Part shown: in pieces, positions 44,722 to 54,535 of the stretch
How positions within the stretch are numbered: position 1 is the first letter of the stretch
Layout of the letters: each line of letters opens with the position of its first letter
From: Marinobacter zhejiangensis
Lineage (GTDB): Bacteria; Pseudomonadota; Gammaproteobacteria; Pseudomonadales; Oleiphilaceae
NCBI RefSeq assembly: GCF_900114775.1
Contig: NZ_FOUE01000003.1
Span: forward strand, 62,001 to 126,000
Reading direction: 5' to 3'
DNA: 64,000 bases
Notes under the pieces: generated by a model
Database searches by the model: none
What the model was told of the DNA's origin: nothing
Seen by the model: the letters and a program-made list of their open reading frames with translations, nothing else
Program-made: the position numbers and the translations under genes

Positions 44722-45029
44722 GCGTAAGGCTCCTTGTTGGATTTGTTGTTCTTATCTCGTTACTCCACGGATACAACTCGCGCTTCTGATTGTAAAAATA
44801 TGTAACAGCGACACTAAGCGTATCAGCTCTTGTCAGCCTTGCCAGTTTTTGGGGTTTTGGCCGTCAGGCCGGTGGTAAAAGGTTTGGCGGTCGCTTGGGG
44901 ATAATTGGGACGGAGTGCACAACTTCATGACCTCCTGTTACGTTTTTTTGGGGTTTTCCCTGTAATGTCATAAAAGGCCATTACGGTTTAGCCACTTAAA
45001 AATTAACGAACATAATAAATAGGCTTTTC
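44722..45029. other. Divergent promoter gap, M28 peptidase / PhoD
   Basis: A 308-base gap between divergent secreted enzymes, with no supported gene. CTGTTAC (44935-44941) and CTGTAAT (44960-44966) recall PHO-box half-sites but are 25 bases apart, not 11 or 22, so a PhoB site is not claimed. Confidence 0.45.
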
Positions 45030-46763
45030 ATGAAACACCTTTCCCGTCGCCAGTTCCTTAAAGCTTCCGCCCTTAGCCTGGGCGCAGTTGCCATCTCCAC
45101 TGGATTGGCTGGATGCCTTTCATCGGATAGCGACAATGGACGTTCTATCGCCTTCACCCACGGCGTGGCCAGCGGTGATCCCCTGCAGGATGCGGTGATG
45201 TTGTGGACCCGGGTGGTGCCCGACAGCAACCCGTCAGCGGCGGTGGCTGTGGGTTGGGAGGTTGCCACGGATGAAGCGTTTGCCAACCTGACCCATACCG
45301 GAACCATCGAGGCCCGCCAGGAGCATGACTTCACCATCAAGGTGGATGTGCGAAACCTGCTGCCCGGGCAGACCTATTACTATCGGTTCAGCGCGGCGGG
45401 TCGCACGTCGGTGACCGGCATTACCCGAACATTGCCAGAAGGCTCTGTTGCCAGCGTTCGGCTGGCGGTGATGTCCTGCTCGAACTACCCCGCGGGACAT
45501 TTCCATGTGTATGCCGCAGCTGCCCAGGAGCAAAACCTTGATGCTGTTGTCCACTTGGGGGACTACATCTATGAATACGATGGCAACGGTTACGCGACCG
45601 AGGATGCCGAAGCCCTGGGTCGCACCCTGCCGGCCGACAACAACACCGAACTGCTGACGCTGATGGACTACCGCAAGCGGTACGCCCTGTATCGCAGTGA
45701 CGGGGACCTGCAGAGCCTGCACGCCAAAGTCCCGTTCATTACCGTGTGGGATGACCATGAGGTTGCCAACGATACCTGGCGCGAAGGCGCCGAGAACCAC
45801 AACGACGGGGAAGGCGATTTCAGCGATCGTAAGCTCGCGGCGTTGCAGGCGTACTTCGAGTGGCTGCCCATTCGCCCGGTGGTGGAGGGTGATAACGAAA
45901 CCATTTACCGTACCTTCCAGTTTGGTGACCTGGTGGCCCTGCATATGCTGGACACCCGGGTTATTGGCCGGGACCAGCAGCTGGATTACACCAACTACCT
46001 GACAGCAGGCGGTATCAATGCAGCCGCCTTCCAGACCGACCTGACCGACCTCAACCGGACCCTGTTGGGCGCGGAACAGTTGGGGTGGCTTCAGAACTCC
46101 CTGGCGCAGTCCACGGCGACCTGGGATGTATTGGGACAGCAGGTGCTGATGGGGCGGATGATGCTGCCAGCGGAACTGCTCAGCGGCTTCCTCAATCCAG
46201 ACCCGTCACTGCTGGCGCTGTTCCAGGAACTGGCAGTACTGAAAGGCCGTTACCTAGCGGGTGACCCGACGCTGACGCCGGAAGAGATTGCACGGGTAAC
46301 CACGGTGTTGCCATACAACCTCGACGCCTGGGATGGCTACTTCGCCGAGCGCGAAGCGGTGCTGGGAACTGCCAGCGCCCTCAACCGTAACCTGGTGGTA
46401 CTGGCCGGAGACACCCACAATGCTTGGGCCAGCAACCTGACCAATATGCACGGCGATCAAGTAGGGGTCGAATTTGCGACCTCATCCATTTCGTCACCGG
46501 GCCTTGAGAAATACCTGCAACTGCCGGACGCTTATGTGCCGGGGGCAGAGCAAGCCATCACGGTACTGGTGGATGACCTGCAATACGTCAATGCCAGCCA
46601 GCGTGGTTATCTGATGGTGGAGTTTACCGCCACCGAGGCCAAGGCCGACTGGCGGTTCGTCACGACCGTCAAGTCCGCGGACTATGAGCTGGACACCAGC
46701 CGTAGTCATTCGCTGAAAGTGCTGCCTGGCGCCGGTAACCGAACGTTGGTACCGGTGGTGTAA
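45030..46763 (+). CDS. phoD: PhoD-type alkaline phosphatase, Tat-exported
   Basis: A 577-residue phosphodiesterase/alkaline phosphatase of the PhoD family. The N-terminus has a twin-arginine signal (SRRQFLKASALSLG) followed by an LAGC lipobox-like site. An N-terminal Ig-like part contains GVASGDPLQDAVMLWTRV. The catalytic part has HLGDYIYEY, WDDHEVANDTW and GDTHNAWA, the metal ligands of the family. It should release phosphate from organic esters in the periplasm or outside, with Ca/Fe at the active site. Confidence 0.9.
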   Translation: MKHLSRRQFLKASALSLGAVAISTGLAGCLSSDSDNGRSIAFTHGVASGDPLQDAVMLWTRVVPDSNPSAAVAVGWEVATDEAFANLTHTGTIEARQEHDFTIKVDVRNLLPGQTYYYRFSAAGRTSVTGITRTLPEGSVASVRLAVMSCSNYPAGHFHVYAAAAQEQNLDAVVHLGDYIYEYDGNGYATEDAEALGRTLPADNNTELLTLMDYRKRYALYRSDGDLQSLHAKVPFITVWDDHEVANDTWREGAENHNDGEGDFSDRKLAALQAYFEWLPIRPVVEGDNETIYRTFQFGDLVALHMLDTRVIGRDQQLDYTNYLTAGGINAAAFQTDLTDLNRTLLGAEQLGWLQNSLAQSTATWDVLGQQVLMGRMMLPAELLSGFLNPDPSLLALFQELAVLKGRYLAGDPTLTPEEIARVTTVLPYNLDAWDGYFAEREAVLGTASALNRNLVVLAGDTHNAWASNLTNMHGDQVGVEFATSSISSPGLEKYLQLPDAYVPGAEQAITVLVDDLQYVNASQRGYLMVEFTATEAKADWRFVTTVKSADYELDTSRSHSLKVLPGAGNRTLVPVV

Positions 46764-46786
46764 GCTCGGCATAAGCGCGAGTGATC

Positions 46787-46818
46787 CGCCAACAGCCCCC
46801 GATTGGGGGGCGTTGGCG
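46787..46818. terminator. Convergent terminator-like hairpin
   Basis: A long stem (CGCCAAC / GTTGGCG outside, CCCCC / GGGGG inside, small bulges, GATT loop) lies between the convergent phoD and LysR genes. There is no T run, so termination would rely on the very stable stem or on Rho. Confidence 0.55.
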
Positions 46819-46841
46819 GGGCAGGTGGCATTGCCCCTCGG

Positions 46842-47702
46842 CTAGCGCAGCCACGCCTGCAGGCGCAGTGTTGCGAAGTCGCGGAATGCACGAACGCGGG
46901 AGTTGTTGCGCAGGTCTGGGTGGTTAAGCAGCCACAGGCCAATATCGAAGCGGAACTGCTCCGGGGCGACCATCTGCAGGTGATGGTCGTCTGGTAGCCG
47001 GAGTGGCGAAAGAAGGCTGACCCCCATGCCTGCGCAAACGGCTTCGTAGAGTTCGCTGTAATTATTCGTTCGCAGCACCACGCGAGCCTGGGGCAGCGCA
47101 GCTTTGAGCCGGGCCTCCAAATCCAGGTCGCTGTCATGACCGGTCCAGATCAGCCACGACAGGGTTTCCGGAGCAGCACCGCTGTTCAGCTTCAGGTAGT
47201 GATGGCTACCGTATACCCGAATGGGGAAGCGTCCCAATTGACGCCCGATGAGGTGCTCGGGTGGACTGTCGGTCAGCCGCAGGGCCACGTCAGCCTCCAT
47301 TCGGCTCAGGTTGCTGAAATCGGCCGCTGCGGTCAGTTCCAGCGCGATGTTGGGGTAGTGGTGGTGGAATTCGGTCAGCAGGGTGGCAAGGTTAAGGATG
47401 CCTGCATCCGGTTTGGCAACTTTCAGGGTGCCGCCCAGTGCGCTTTCCCGGCCACGGAACACCCGCTGAATCTGGGTGATCTTGTCGGCGACCTCCTGGG
47501 CGTGCTGCTGTAGCGCAAGCCCATGCTCCGTGAGTTGGTAGCCATGGCTCAGGCGGTCGAACAGACGAATGCCCAGTTCCTGCTCCAGCTTCTCCAGCCG
47601 CCGGGCCACGGTGGAGTGATTGACCTGCAGCTGCTTGGCAGCACTGCTGAGGGAACCGCAATCGGCGACGGCTAGGAAATATTCGAGGTGGCTCCAGTTC
47701 AT
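46842..47702 (-). CDS. LysR-family transcriptional regulator
   Basis: A 286-residue LysR regulator. The N-terminal winged helix-turn-helix starts MNWSHLEYFLAVADCGSLSSAA and includes VNHSTVARRLEKLEQELG, followed by the effector-binding domain. The start at 47702 is the family's usual position; six extra upstream codons are possible. It is divergent from the DJ-1-like gene across 144 bases and probably controls it. The ligand is unknown. Confidence 0.9.
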   Translation of the reverse strand: MNWSHLEYFLAVADCGSLSSAAKQLQVNHSTVARRLEKLEQELGIRLFDRLSHGYQLTEHGLALQQHAQEVADKITQIQRVFRGRESALGGTLKVAKPDAGILNLATLLTEFHHHYPNIALELTAAADFSNLSRMEADVALRLTDSPPEHLIGRQLGRFPIRVYGSHHYLKLNSGAAPETLSWLIWTGHDSDLDLEARLKAALPQARVVLRTNNYSELYEAVCAGMGVSLLSPLRLPDDHHLQMVAPEQFRFDIGLWLLNHPDLRNNSRVRAFRDFATLRLQAWLR

Positions 47703-47846
47703 CTGTGCATATTTGCACAATAAATGTGCCTAAGTCGATAATTTACGGTCAGTTGGTTCGGCCTTCATACTGTTTCCCATGAGTGTTCCATTCGACCCAT
47801 TCCGGGTGTCCCGGCACCCTAGGTGCGTCTCAAGAGGAGCGATGTG

Positions 47847-48638
47847 ATGGCCCTGCTGCCCTTTAAATCCAATCATAAACCCCACCGTTTTGACCTTAAG
47901 GGACGGCGGGCGCTGGTGATTACAACCAGTCAGCAAACCTTGGATACCGTGGACCCTCAGACGGGTGCGGTGCTGAAGACCGGAAAGCCCACCGGCGTCT
48001 ATGCGGCTGAAATGACAGAGCCGTACTACGTTTTTCGAGATTCTGGGTTGGACGTCGATCTGGCGAGTATCAAAGGTGGGCCGATTCCCATTGAGCGGGA
48101 GTCTCTCTGGTTTCCCCTCCGAACCGGGTACGACCGCCGTTACCTGAAGGACGAGGTTGCCCAGAGCAAAGCGGCGAACTCCCTTTGCATTGCCGACATC
48201 ACTGTGGAGGATTACGACATCCTGTTTATGGCCGGAGGCTGGGGGGCGGCTTACGACCTGATGCAGAGTGCTTCGTTGGGCCAAAAGATCAGTGAGGCCT
48301 ATGCCGCTGGCAAGATCCTGGGCAGCATCTGTCATGGGGCCCTTGGGTTCATAGGCGCGGTGAAGCCAGACGGCAGCCCGCTGGCCCGTGGGGTCAGGAT
48401 CACAGGGGTCACCAATCGTCAGCTGAAGGTGCTGGGTGTGACCGACACACCACGGCATCCAGAGACCGAGCTGCGCCGAGTCGGTGCTGAGTACGAATGG
48501 ACCCGTAATCCCATTACCGACCTGTTTGCCAATCACGTGACCGTGGATGAATCCCATAACATCGTGTCTGCCCAAAACCAGAAGGGTGGGGCAGAGGTGG
48601 CCGAGAAAGCGCTAGAATTGCTGGCAAAGCGTACCTAG
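47847..48638 (+). CDS. DJ-1/PfpI (Hsp31-like) family protein
   Basis: A 263-residue class I glutamine-amidotransferase-like protein. It has the strand-loop FMAGGWGAAYDL, the nucleophile elbow ICHGALGF with the catalytic Cys, and a nearby DxxF-type segment. It fits the DJ-1/Hsp31 group, which includes glutathione-independent glyoxalases and protein chaperones. AGAGGAG seven bases before the ATG at 47847 defines the start; an upstream GTG is less likely. Confidence 0.87.
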   Translation: MALLPFKSNHKPHRFDLKGRRALVITTSQQTLDTVDPQTGAVLKTGKPTGVYAAEMTEPYYVFRDSGLDVDLASIKGGPIPIERESLWFPLRTGYDRRYLKDEVAQSKAANSLCIADITVEDYDILFMAGGWGAAYDLMQSASLGQKISEAYAAGKILGSICHGALGFIGAVKPDGSPLARGVRITGVTNRQLKVLGVTDTPRHPETELRRVGAEYEWTRNPITDLFANHVTVDESHNIVSAQNQKGGAEVAEKALELLAKRT

Positions 48639-48724
48639 ACGACGGCTAGCATCCGACCGCTGCCGGTCACGAGCTTGGATTCAAACCCCTGACTGACGCG
48701 GCTATGCGGTAGCCTGAACACCTG

Positions 48725-49717
48725 CTACACCTTCTGTGCCTCGGCCAGAATACTCAGGGCATGGCGACGCTTCGCCGGATCATAGATGTCGATGGTGAAC
48801 ATCAGCTCGTCGACGGTCACGGTGGCCAACAGCTCATCCAGTTGCTGGCGCAGGTTGTTGGCGTCGCCGAGCAGTTGCAACCCCAGGAAATCACGAACGC
48901 CGGCTTCCTCACCTGCGTTCCATAACCCTTCCATAGACTCCACAGGCGGGTGCATCCACAGTGGCTGGCCCCGGAACAGCGCGAGGATGCGCTGGTAGCT
49001 GGTGGTGGCCAGGAACCGGGCCTCGTCCGTCGTATCGGCGGGAACGGCCGGCACGGCAAGCATACTGTAGGGGGTCTCCAACTGAGGCGAGGGCTGGAAG
49101 TTCTCTCGATAGATCTTCAAGGCTTCCCGGTAGAGGCGGGGCGCAAAATGGCCCGCGAAGGCGTAGGGCAAACCGCGGATTGCCGCGAGCTGGGCGCTGT
49201 ACAGGCTGCTTCCCAGTAGCCAGATCGGCACGTTGGTGCCGGCACCGGGAATTGCCTTCAGGGATTGGCCGGGTTGCAGCGGTCCAAGCAAGGTTTGCAG
49301 CCGGGCGATGTCTTCTGGAAATTGCTCGGCTCCCAGGCCATCCCGACGCAGGGCGTTGGCGGTGACGGGGTCGGTACCCGGTGCCCGCCCCAGGCCAAGG
49401 TCAATTCGGCCTGGGTACAGACTTTCCAGAGTGCCAAATTGTTCGGCGATTACCAGCGGAGGATGGTTGGGCAACATGACGCCACCAGACCCAACCCGGA
49501 TGGAATTCGTCTGCCCGGCGATATGGCCGATCAGAACGGATGTGGCGGAGCTGCTGATGCCTTCCATATTATGGTGCTCAGCGAGCCAGAACCGTTTGAA
49601 GCCCAAGGCCTCGGCCTGTTGGGCGTAGGCCACGCTGTTGGCCAGAGTAGTGCCGACAGAATCACCGGCACGCACAGAGGCGAGTTCAAGCAGGGAATAG
49701 GCCGGGTGGTTGGTCAT
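48725..49717 (-). CDS. LLM-class flavin-dependent oxidoreductase
   Basis: A 330-residue bacterial luciferase-like TIM-barrel protein. Landmarks are YSLLELASVRAGD, LGFKRFWLAEHHNM, IRVGSGGVMLPNHPPLVIAEQFGTLE and RIDLGLGRAPGTDP, all typical of the COG2141 group that uses reduced flavin. The oxidised substrate is unknown. It is a single gene between the DJ-1-like gene and a small hypothetical gene, all on different strands. Confidence 0.9.
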   Translation of the reverse strand: MTNHPAYSLLELASVRAGDSVGTTLANSVAYAQQAEALGFKRFWLAEHHNMEGISSSATSVLIGHIAGQTNSIRVGSGGVMLPNHPPLVIAEQFGTLESLYPGRIDLGLGRAPGTDPVTANALRRDGLGAEQFPEDIARLQTLLGPLQPGQSLKAIPGAGTNVPIWLLGSSLYSAQLAAIRGLPYAFAGHFAPRLYREALKIYRENFQPSPQLETPYSMLAVPAVPADTTDEARFLATTSYQRILALFRGQPLWMHPPVESMEGLWNAGEEAGVRDFLGLQLLGDANNLRQQLDELLATVTVDELMFTIDIYDPAKRRHALSILAEAQKV

Positions 49718-49893
49718 AGACGTCTCGCAGGCTCAAAAGTGTAGGGTGCTACCTATGCAGTCGATATGGTGGCGCCTGGCGGGGATTCAAGGTGTGGGGC
49801 TGGGAATTCGGATTTGCCGCTGTTGTCGGGTAGACTTTCAGGGTTGACGAGGCAATGGCCTCACTCCGCTAATCCTACCAGAGTCCACCATTC

Positions 49894-50217
49894 ATGGCTG
49901 AAGATCCACTGAAAGCCCTGTCCGATATGGCCAGCGATGCCCATGCCCGCATTCAGGCTGCCCATCAACACATTAACCCGGTGGTAAGCGTGCGTCGGGG
50001 TATGCGTGATGTCGGTATTCCCGCTGATGCCATGACCTTCGACTGCCTGAGAACCCAGCGGCGTATTACCCTGATTCTTCACGATGAGCAGCCGGGGCTG
50101 TTGATGTATCAGTTCGTGACCATTGACGATGAAGTGGCTGACGAGTTCCAGCAGATGCCCCTGGCGGCGGTCAGTGTGGACACGCTGGTTGGGTGGATGG
50201 AGAGCTATTTCGCCTGA
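49894..50217 (+). CDS. Conserved small hypothetical protein
   Basis: A 107-residue acidic soluble protein with the recognisable stretches VVSVRRGMRDVGIPADAMTFD and RRITLILHDEQPGLLMYQF. No domain name can be given. It ends 11 bases before the convergent 7TMR-DISM gene's stop. Function unknown. Confidence 0.65.
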   Translation: MAEDPLKALSDMASDAHARIQAAHQHINPVVSVRRGMRDVGIPADAMTFDCLRTQRRITLILHDEQPGLLMYQFVTIDDEVADEFQQMPLAAVSVDTLVGWMESYFA

Positions 50218-50228
50218 GCCTTGGTGAC

Positions 50229-52805
50229 TCAGCCTGTGTTGCAGGGAGATGAAAACCTGGCATGGTACTCGGCCAGCCAGGCTTCCAGCTCGGGCAGCGG
50301 TAGCGGCCGGCATAGCCAGTACCCCTGGACTTTGTCACACCCCATGATTTTCAGCAGATTGGCGGTTTCCTCATTCTCGACACCTTCGGCAACCACGTCG
50401 TAACCCAGGCCATGAGCCATGTTGATGGCAGTCTGGACGATGACCTTTGAGCTGTCACTGTCGTCGACATCAAGAATCAGCGACTGGTCCAGTTTGAGTT
50501 CGGTGGCGGGCAACCGTTTGAGGTAGGAGAGCGACGAATAGCCACTGCCAAAGTCATCGATGGAAACCCTGAGTCCGACGTCTGCGAGGGTCTGCAGGGC
50601 CCGCAAACCGAGGGCTGGGTCTTCCATGGCGGCGGTTTCTGTCAGTTCAAGCGTAAGTTGGTCTGCCTTGACCTGGTGTCGTGCCAGCGTTTGTTCGATG
50701 GTGCCTTTCAACTCGCCGGATACCAAATCACGGGCTGATATATTGATGGAAACACCGAGTTGGGGGTGGTTTTTCAATAGGTGGGCCAGGTCAGCGGCGC
50801 CGCGATCGACGGCCCACCGGGTCAGCTGGGAAATGACTCCGGTTTCTTCCGCCAGTGGGATAAATTCGGCCGGGCTGACCGCTCCCCGTTCCGGGTGATG
50901 CCAGCGGATCAGGGCTTCCAGTCCAACAATTCGGCCGCTGGCCAGACAGGCTTTCGGTTGGTAGTAAAGCTCGGTGGTATTTTGCTGCAAAGCCTCACGC
51001 AAATCGGACATCAGAGTCAGGCGACTTTCGCTGTAAATGTCGTGGTTTTTTGAGTAAAAGCCTGTTTCCAGCTGACCGTGAGGGGTGATTTCCATGCCCA
51101 CGTGGGCGTTTCGGATCAGCAATGCGGCGTTGTCGCCGTGGCTGGGGTAGCTGGAGGCACCGAATTTCGGATGCGGCTCAATGGCCAACCCGTCCAGGAT
51201 CACCGGCTTGGACAGCAGCCGGAGTGTATTGTTCAACTCATCGAAGCGGTCCGCGACCTTATTGGCGTTGACCAAAACCCCAAAACAGTCGCCAGAGAGT
51301 TGATAAACCCGTTCTTCCCGTCCCTGTTCATCCAGGCAGCTTTGGACACTGGCCAGGTTCGAGGCCAGTTGAGACATCTGCTCGGCCATTCGCCTCAGCA
51401 GCCGCTCACTACGGTTGAGCCCCAGCGTTCGGTTGATCTCATCCAACCGGGTGATCCGTGCCACGCCAACCAAATAGTGACCGGCCGGGTCCTCCGCCAG
51501 TTGCCGGTTGACCATTCGCTCGAACCGGTTGCGGTTCGGCAGCCCGGTGACGGGGTCATGGGTCATGGCTTCCGTGAGTCTCTGGTGGGCTTCATTTCGG
51601 GCTTTTTCCTGGAACAGGGTGTCTGCCTGCGCGCGGATTTTTTCCTCCCGCTCGCGGTATAACCGGTCTGCCAGGGCCAGAGTCAGTATGAACGCCTCCA
51701 TCCCTGAGCCCAGTTGCATGGCGTTTTCTGTCAGCATGTTCTCGGGCAGCACACCCAGGGCCAGGCCCGACGTAGCTAGGACGCCGACCGTCAGCGGTGT
51801 CCACGCCACCGTAAAGAAAGCCCCGGCGCGAACACCGGCCATCCAGGTAATTGGCCCGGCGACAAACAGCAGCGAGAAAAATAGCAATGCGGAAATGGCC
51901 GACCACGTGATGGCCGTTTGGTAGCTCATCAGCTGGGCGGCAAACAGGAAGGAAATTTCGAAGCAGAGCATGCCAAGAAGAGCTTTATCCAGTTTGGGAC
52001 TGTGCTGCTTGGTCTTCAGCAACTCGCGGCAGAACAGGATGGAGAACAGTGCCAGCAGTGGCATGGATATCAACAGCACGCGGGCATGGAGTCCCGGGAA
52101 ATGAGGATAGAAAATCTGAAAACTGAAACCTTTGATCGCAGCGAAATACAACAGGTAGCCGAAGATGGCCAGGGCGTAATACAGGTACAGTTTTTCCCGT
52201 AGGGTCAGAAACACTGCAAGGTTGATCAGCAGGATGACAGTGAGGCTTCCGTAATAGAAAAAGTGAAACTTCTGCTCGGTGGATGCGGCTGCGAAAAAGG
52301 CGTTTTCCCGCCAGATCTGTAACGGCAGAATCATTGAGCCTGCTGTCACGGCCCGGATGTAGAGGGTTTTCTCCTGCCCCGGTTGCAGATTGAAGCGCAT
52401 CAGCATATTGGGATGATCAACTTCCCTTGGGTAGAAGGGGCGGGTGTCCCCGGTCTGGAACTCATGAACCTGCTCATTGCCCGAGAAAACAAAGAAGGAG
52501 ACGTCATCCAATTGGGAGTAGCCAAGCTCCGTTACCAGGTTAACGAATCTGGCGGTGTCATTGCGGATGGAGAAGCGCAGCCAATAGGCCGAAGTCGTAA
52601 TACCCATGGCAGCATTGCCGCTGGGCTCAAATTGCCACTGGTCTTCCGGTAACGCCTGAACCTGAGCGAGTGTGGCCGTTGCCCCGGTGTCTTCCCAATA
52701 TTGGAACGGGCTGTTGATGGGGGATTCGTCGACAATCGTAATCACTTCCGCCTGGGCGGCAGCCCAGCCAAAGGCGATGATCAGCGCAAACAGCAGTCGA
52801 AGCAT
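50229..52805 (-). CDS. 7TMR-DISM sensor with degenerate GGDEF and active-type EAL domain
   Basis: A membrane c-di-GMP phosphodiesterase of about 858 residues and a paralogue of the gene at 4466-7030. It has a signal peptide, a 7TMR-DISMED2 periplasmic domain, seven membrane segments (about 180-385), a GGDEF-like domain whose signature reads SGDCFG, and an EAL domain with canonical EALIRW, NISARD, ELTETA, DDFGSGYSSL, KLDQS, AEGVE and QGYW. PDE activity is therefore likely and cyclase activity unlikely. The ATG at 52805 fits a normal signal peptide; one four codons earlier (52817) is possible. Divergent from a diguanylate cyclase. Confidence 0.9.
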   Translation of the reverse strand: MLRLLFALIIAFGWAAAQAEVITIVDESPINSPFQYWEDTGATATLAQVQALPEDQWQFEPSGNAAMGITTSAYWLRFSIRNDTARFVNLVTELGYSQLDDVSFFVFSGNEQVHEFQTGDTRPFYPREVDHPNMLMRFNLQPGQEKTLYIRAVTAGSMILPLQIWRENAFFAAASTEQKFHFFYYGSLTVILLINLAVFLTLREKLYLYYALAIFGYLLYFAAIKGFSFQIFYPHFPGLHARVLLISMPLLALFSILFCRELLKTKQHSPKLDKALLGMLCFEISFLFAAQLMSYQTAITWSAISALLFFSLLFVAGPITWMAGVRAGAFFTVAWTPLTVGVLATSGLALGVLPENMLTENAMQLGSGMEAFILTLALADRLYREREEKIRAQADTLFQEKARNEAHQRLTEAMTHDPVTGLPNRNRFERMVNRQLAEDPAGHYLVGVARITRLDEINRTLGLNRSERLLRRMAEQMSQLASNLASVQSCLDEQGREERVYQLSGDCFGVLVNANKVADRFDELNNTLRLLSKPVILDGLAIEPHPKFGASSYPSHGDNAALLIRNAHVGMEITPHGQLETGFYSKNHDIYSESRLTLMSDLREALQQNTTELYYQPKACLASGRIVGLEALIRWHHPERGAVSPAEFIPLAEETGVISQLTRWAVDRGAADLAHLLKNHPQLGVSINISARDLVSGELKGTIEQTLARHQVKADQLTLELTETAAMEDPALGLRALQTLADVGLRVSIDDFGSGYSSLSYLKRLPATELKLDQSLILDVDDSDSSKVIVQTAINMAHGLGYDVVAEGVENEETANLLKIMGCDKVQGYWLCRPLPLPELEAWLAEYHARFSSPCNTG

Positions 52806-53259
52806 ATGGGGCAGCATCCTGATCAGCCAATCGCCCTTACTGTCCTGAGCATTGAAATGTGCAGTGACAAAGCTGGACTGCCCGCAGGTACTTACGAGAG
52901 GGTTGTTGATGGCGCATGGGGCTCCTGTTTGTTGTTATGGGTTGTCGCCATGGTCACACTATCCTATCGCCAATGATCATCCGAGTTGAATACTTTTCCT
53001 GTAGAAAAATGTGTATGGTCACACTTCCGGTTTCACCCCGCGTTTCAGGGGGGCTTTGGTGTGGCCCCATATCATCAGCCGGTGATTCCGGCAGGGCCAT
53101 CGGACCTTGGTGTAAGGCCATCCTGGTAGGTGCTCCACGGGTTTCGCCGCGACCGGCACTGGCTTCGTCAAGCGCCAAGGTAGTATGCTTCCCGGTTCAT
53201 CAACAATAATAATGAGCTCTGGGCTTGTCGCATGAGGTTCTTGGCTTCGGTTCGTGACT
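52806..53259. promoter_or_regulatory. Divergent control region, EAL protein / diguanylate cyclase
   Basis: A 454-base gap with no convincing gene. ATGGTCACACT occurs as a perfect 11-base direct repeat at 52950-52960 and 53015-53025, 65 bases apart. The second copy sits beside TGTG, giving a partial dyad (GTGT with ACAC). This could be a binding site for a regulator of the two opposed c-di-GMP genes. No clear sigma-70 promoter chosen. Confidence 0.45.
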
Positions 53260-54522
53260 ATGGATGACATTAACCTGCGTTCTTTGCAGCATCCGGAACT
53301 GTCTCAGGCGGCGGTTGCCTCCATTCGCCGGACTCTGGACCGGCCCAACCTGTTCCTGAAAATACCGGCCAACCTGAAGGCAACGTACCAGGCGTTCCAG
53401 CACCGGGACCTCTCCCGTTATATCCGGCACGGGGCTCCGCCGCTGTTCGTGCTCGTTGTTGGTTTGATTGCCCTCAATACCTATTTTTACCGTGACTTGC
53501 TCCAGGGCGATAACCTGAGGTTGTGGTTATCGGGGTCGTTATTTGTCATTGCCTGCACCGTCGCGGGTATCGCTGCGGTGTGGAGTCGCTGGGGCCGTCG
53601 CCACTACTCAGCGGTGGTTACCGTGCTGTCGACGCTGGTGATAACCAAACTGGCGTTGTTCCCGAGTGCTTTCAGTGACGCTACGTTGCGTGTATTTGAA
53701 GCCTATTCCTGCGTGCTTGCGGTCATCGTTGTTGTGCTGGCACTGCGGCTCCCGTTCCGCCATATCATCATCGTCGCGCTGGCATCGACGAGCCTGGTCT
53801 TTCTGCTGGATCAAATGGTTCCCAGCTACCAGCTGAACCTGGTGAACTTCCTTTACTACTACGTGTTTATCTCGGTGGTGTGCCTGTTCATTGCGTGGCA
53901 AATGGATGAGCGCGAAAAAACGGAGTTTTTTCAATGGCTGCTGATTGGCTACAACATGCGGTTGAACGCGGAGCTTCAGGAAAAACTCAAGAACCAGGCC
54001 AACCGGGATTCGCTGACCCAGATTCCCAATCGCCGGGCGTTCGAGGAGACGCTGGAGAAAGAGTGGGAGCGCCTTCACCGCCAGCAGCAACCGTTGTCGT
54101 TGCTGTTCATGGATATCGATTACTTCAAACCGTTTAACGACACCTGTGGCCACGATGCCGGTGACAAGTGTCTGAAGCAGGTGGCCTTGAGTATCCAGGC
54201 CAGTTTGAATCGTCCGCCGGACATGGTCGCCCGTATTGGTGGCGAGGAGTTTGTGGTGCTGCTGCCCGACACGGATGCGGAAGGCGGCGGGGTGATTGCC
54301 TCACGGATTCAGAGTCAGCTTGAGCAACTGGCCATTCCACACCCGGCATCGGATGTGAGCCGGCTGGTCACACTGAGTATCGGTGTTGCGACGATCGTCC
54401 CGGACAGCGAGACCAAACCCAAATCCTTGCTGAAGGCCGCCGATGCCGCGTTGTATGACGCCAAGGCGGCAGGCAGGAATCGAGTCATGCACGCAGGCGG
54501 TTCTTCGCCGGCCGCGCAATAA
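53260..54522 (+). CDS. Membrane diguanylate cyclase (GGDEF)
   Basis: A 420-residue protein with five or six membrane segments (about 60-215) and a C-terminal GGDEF domain (about 245-410). The active-site signature is GGEEF, and an inhibitory I-site RPPD lies exactly five residues before it, so the enzyme should make c-di-GMP under product feedback. The sensory part is a MASE-like membrane domain with no named ligand. The start at ATG 53260 is preferred; a GTG lies two codons before it. The next gene follows after 13 bases, so they may be cotranscribed. Confidence 0.92.
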   Translation: MDDINLRSLQHPELSQAAVASIRRTLDRPNLFLKIPANLKATYQAFQHRDLSRYIRHGAPPLFVLVVGLIALNTYFYRDLLQGDNLRLWLSGSLFVIACTVAGIAAVWSRWGRRHYSAVVTVLSTLVITKLALFPSAFSDATLRVFEAYSCVLAVIVVVLALRLPFRHIIIVALASTSLVFLLDQMVPSYQLNLVNFLYYYVFISVVCLFIAWQMDEREKTEFFQWLLIGYNMRLNAELQEKLKNQANRDSLTQIPNRRAFEETLEKEWERLHRQQQPLSLLFMDIDYFKPFNDTCGHDAGDKCLKQVALSIQASLNRPPDMVARIGGEEFVVLLPDTDAEGGGVIASRIQSQLEQLAIPHPASDVSRLVTLSIGVATIVPDSETKPKSLLKAADAALYDAKAAGRNRVMHAGGSSPAAQ

Positions 54523-54535
54523 CAGGAGTTCTCAC

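Noticed and set aside
44935..44966. PHO-box-like CTGTTAC and CTGTAAT before phoD
   Set aside because: Spacing of 25 bases does not match the 11- or 22-base period of PhoB half-sites, and the second half-site is poor.
52916..53209. 97-residue open frame in the divergent c-di-GMP control region
   Set aside because: No ribosome-binding site, unlikely residue composition, and it spans the direct repeats and the probable promoters.
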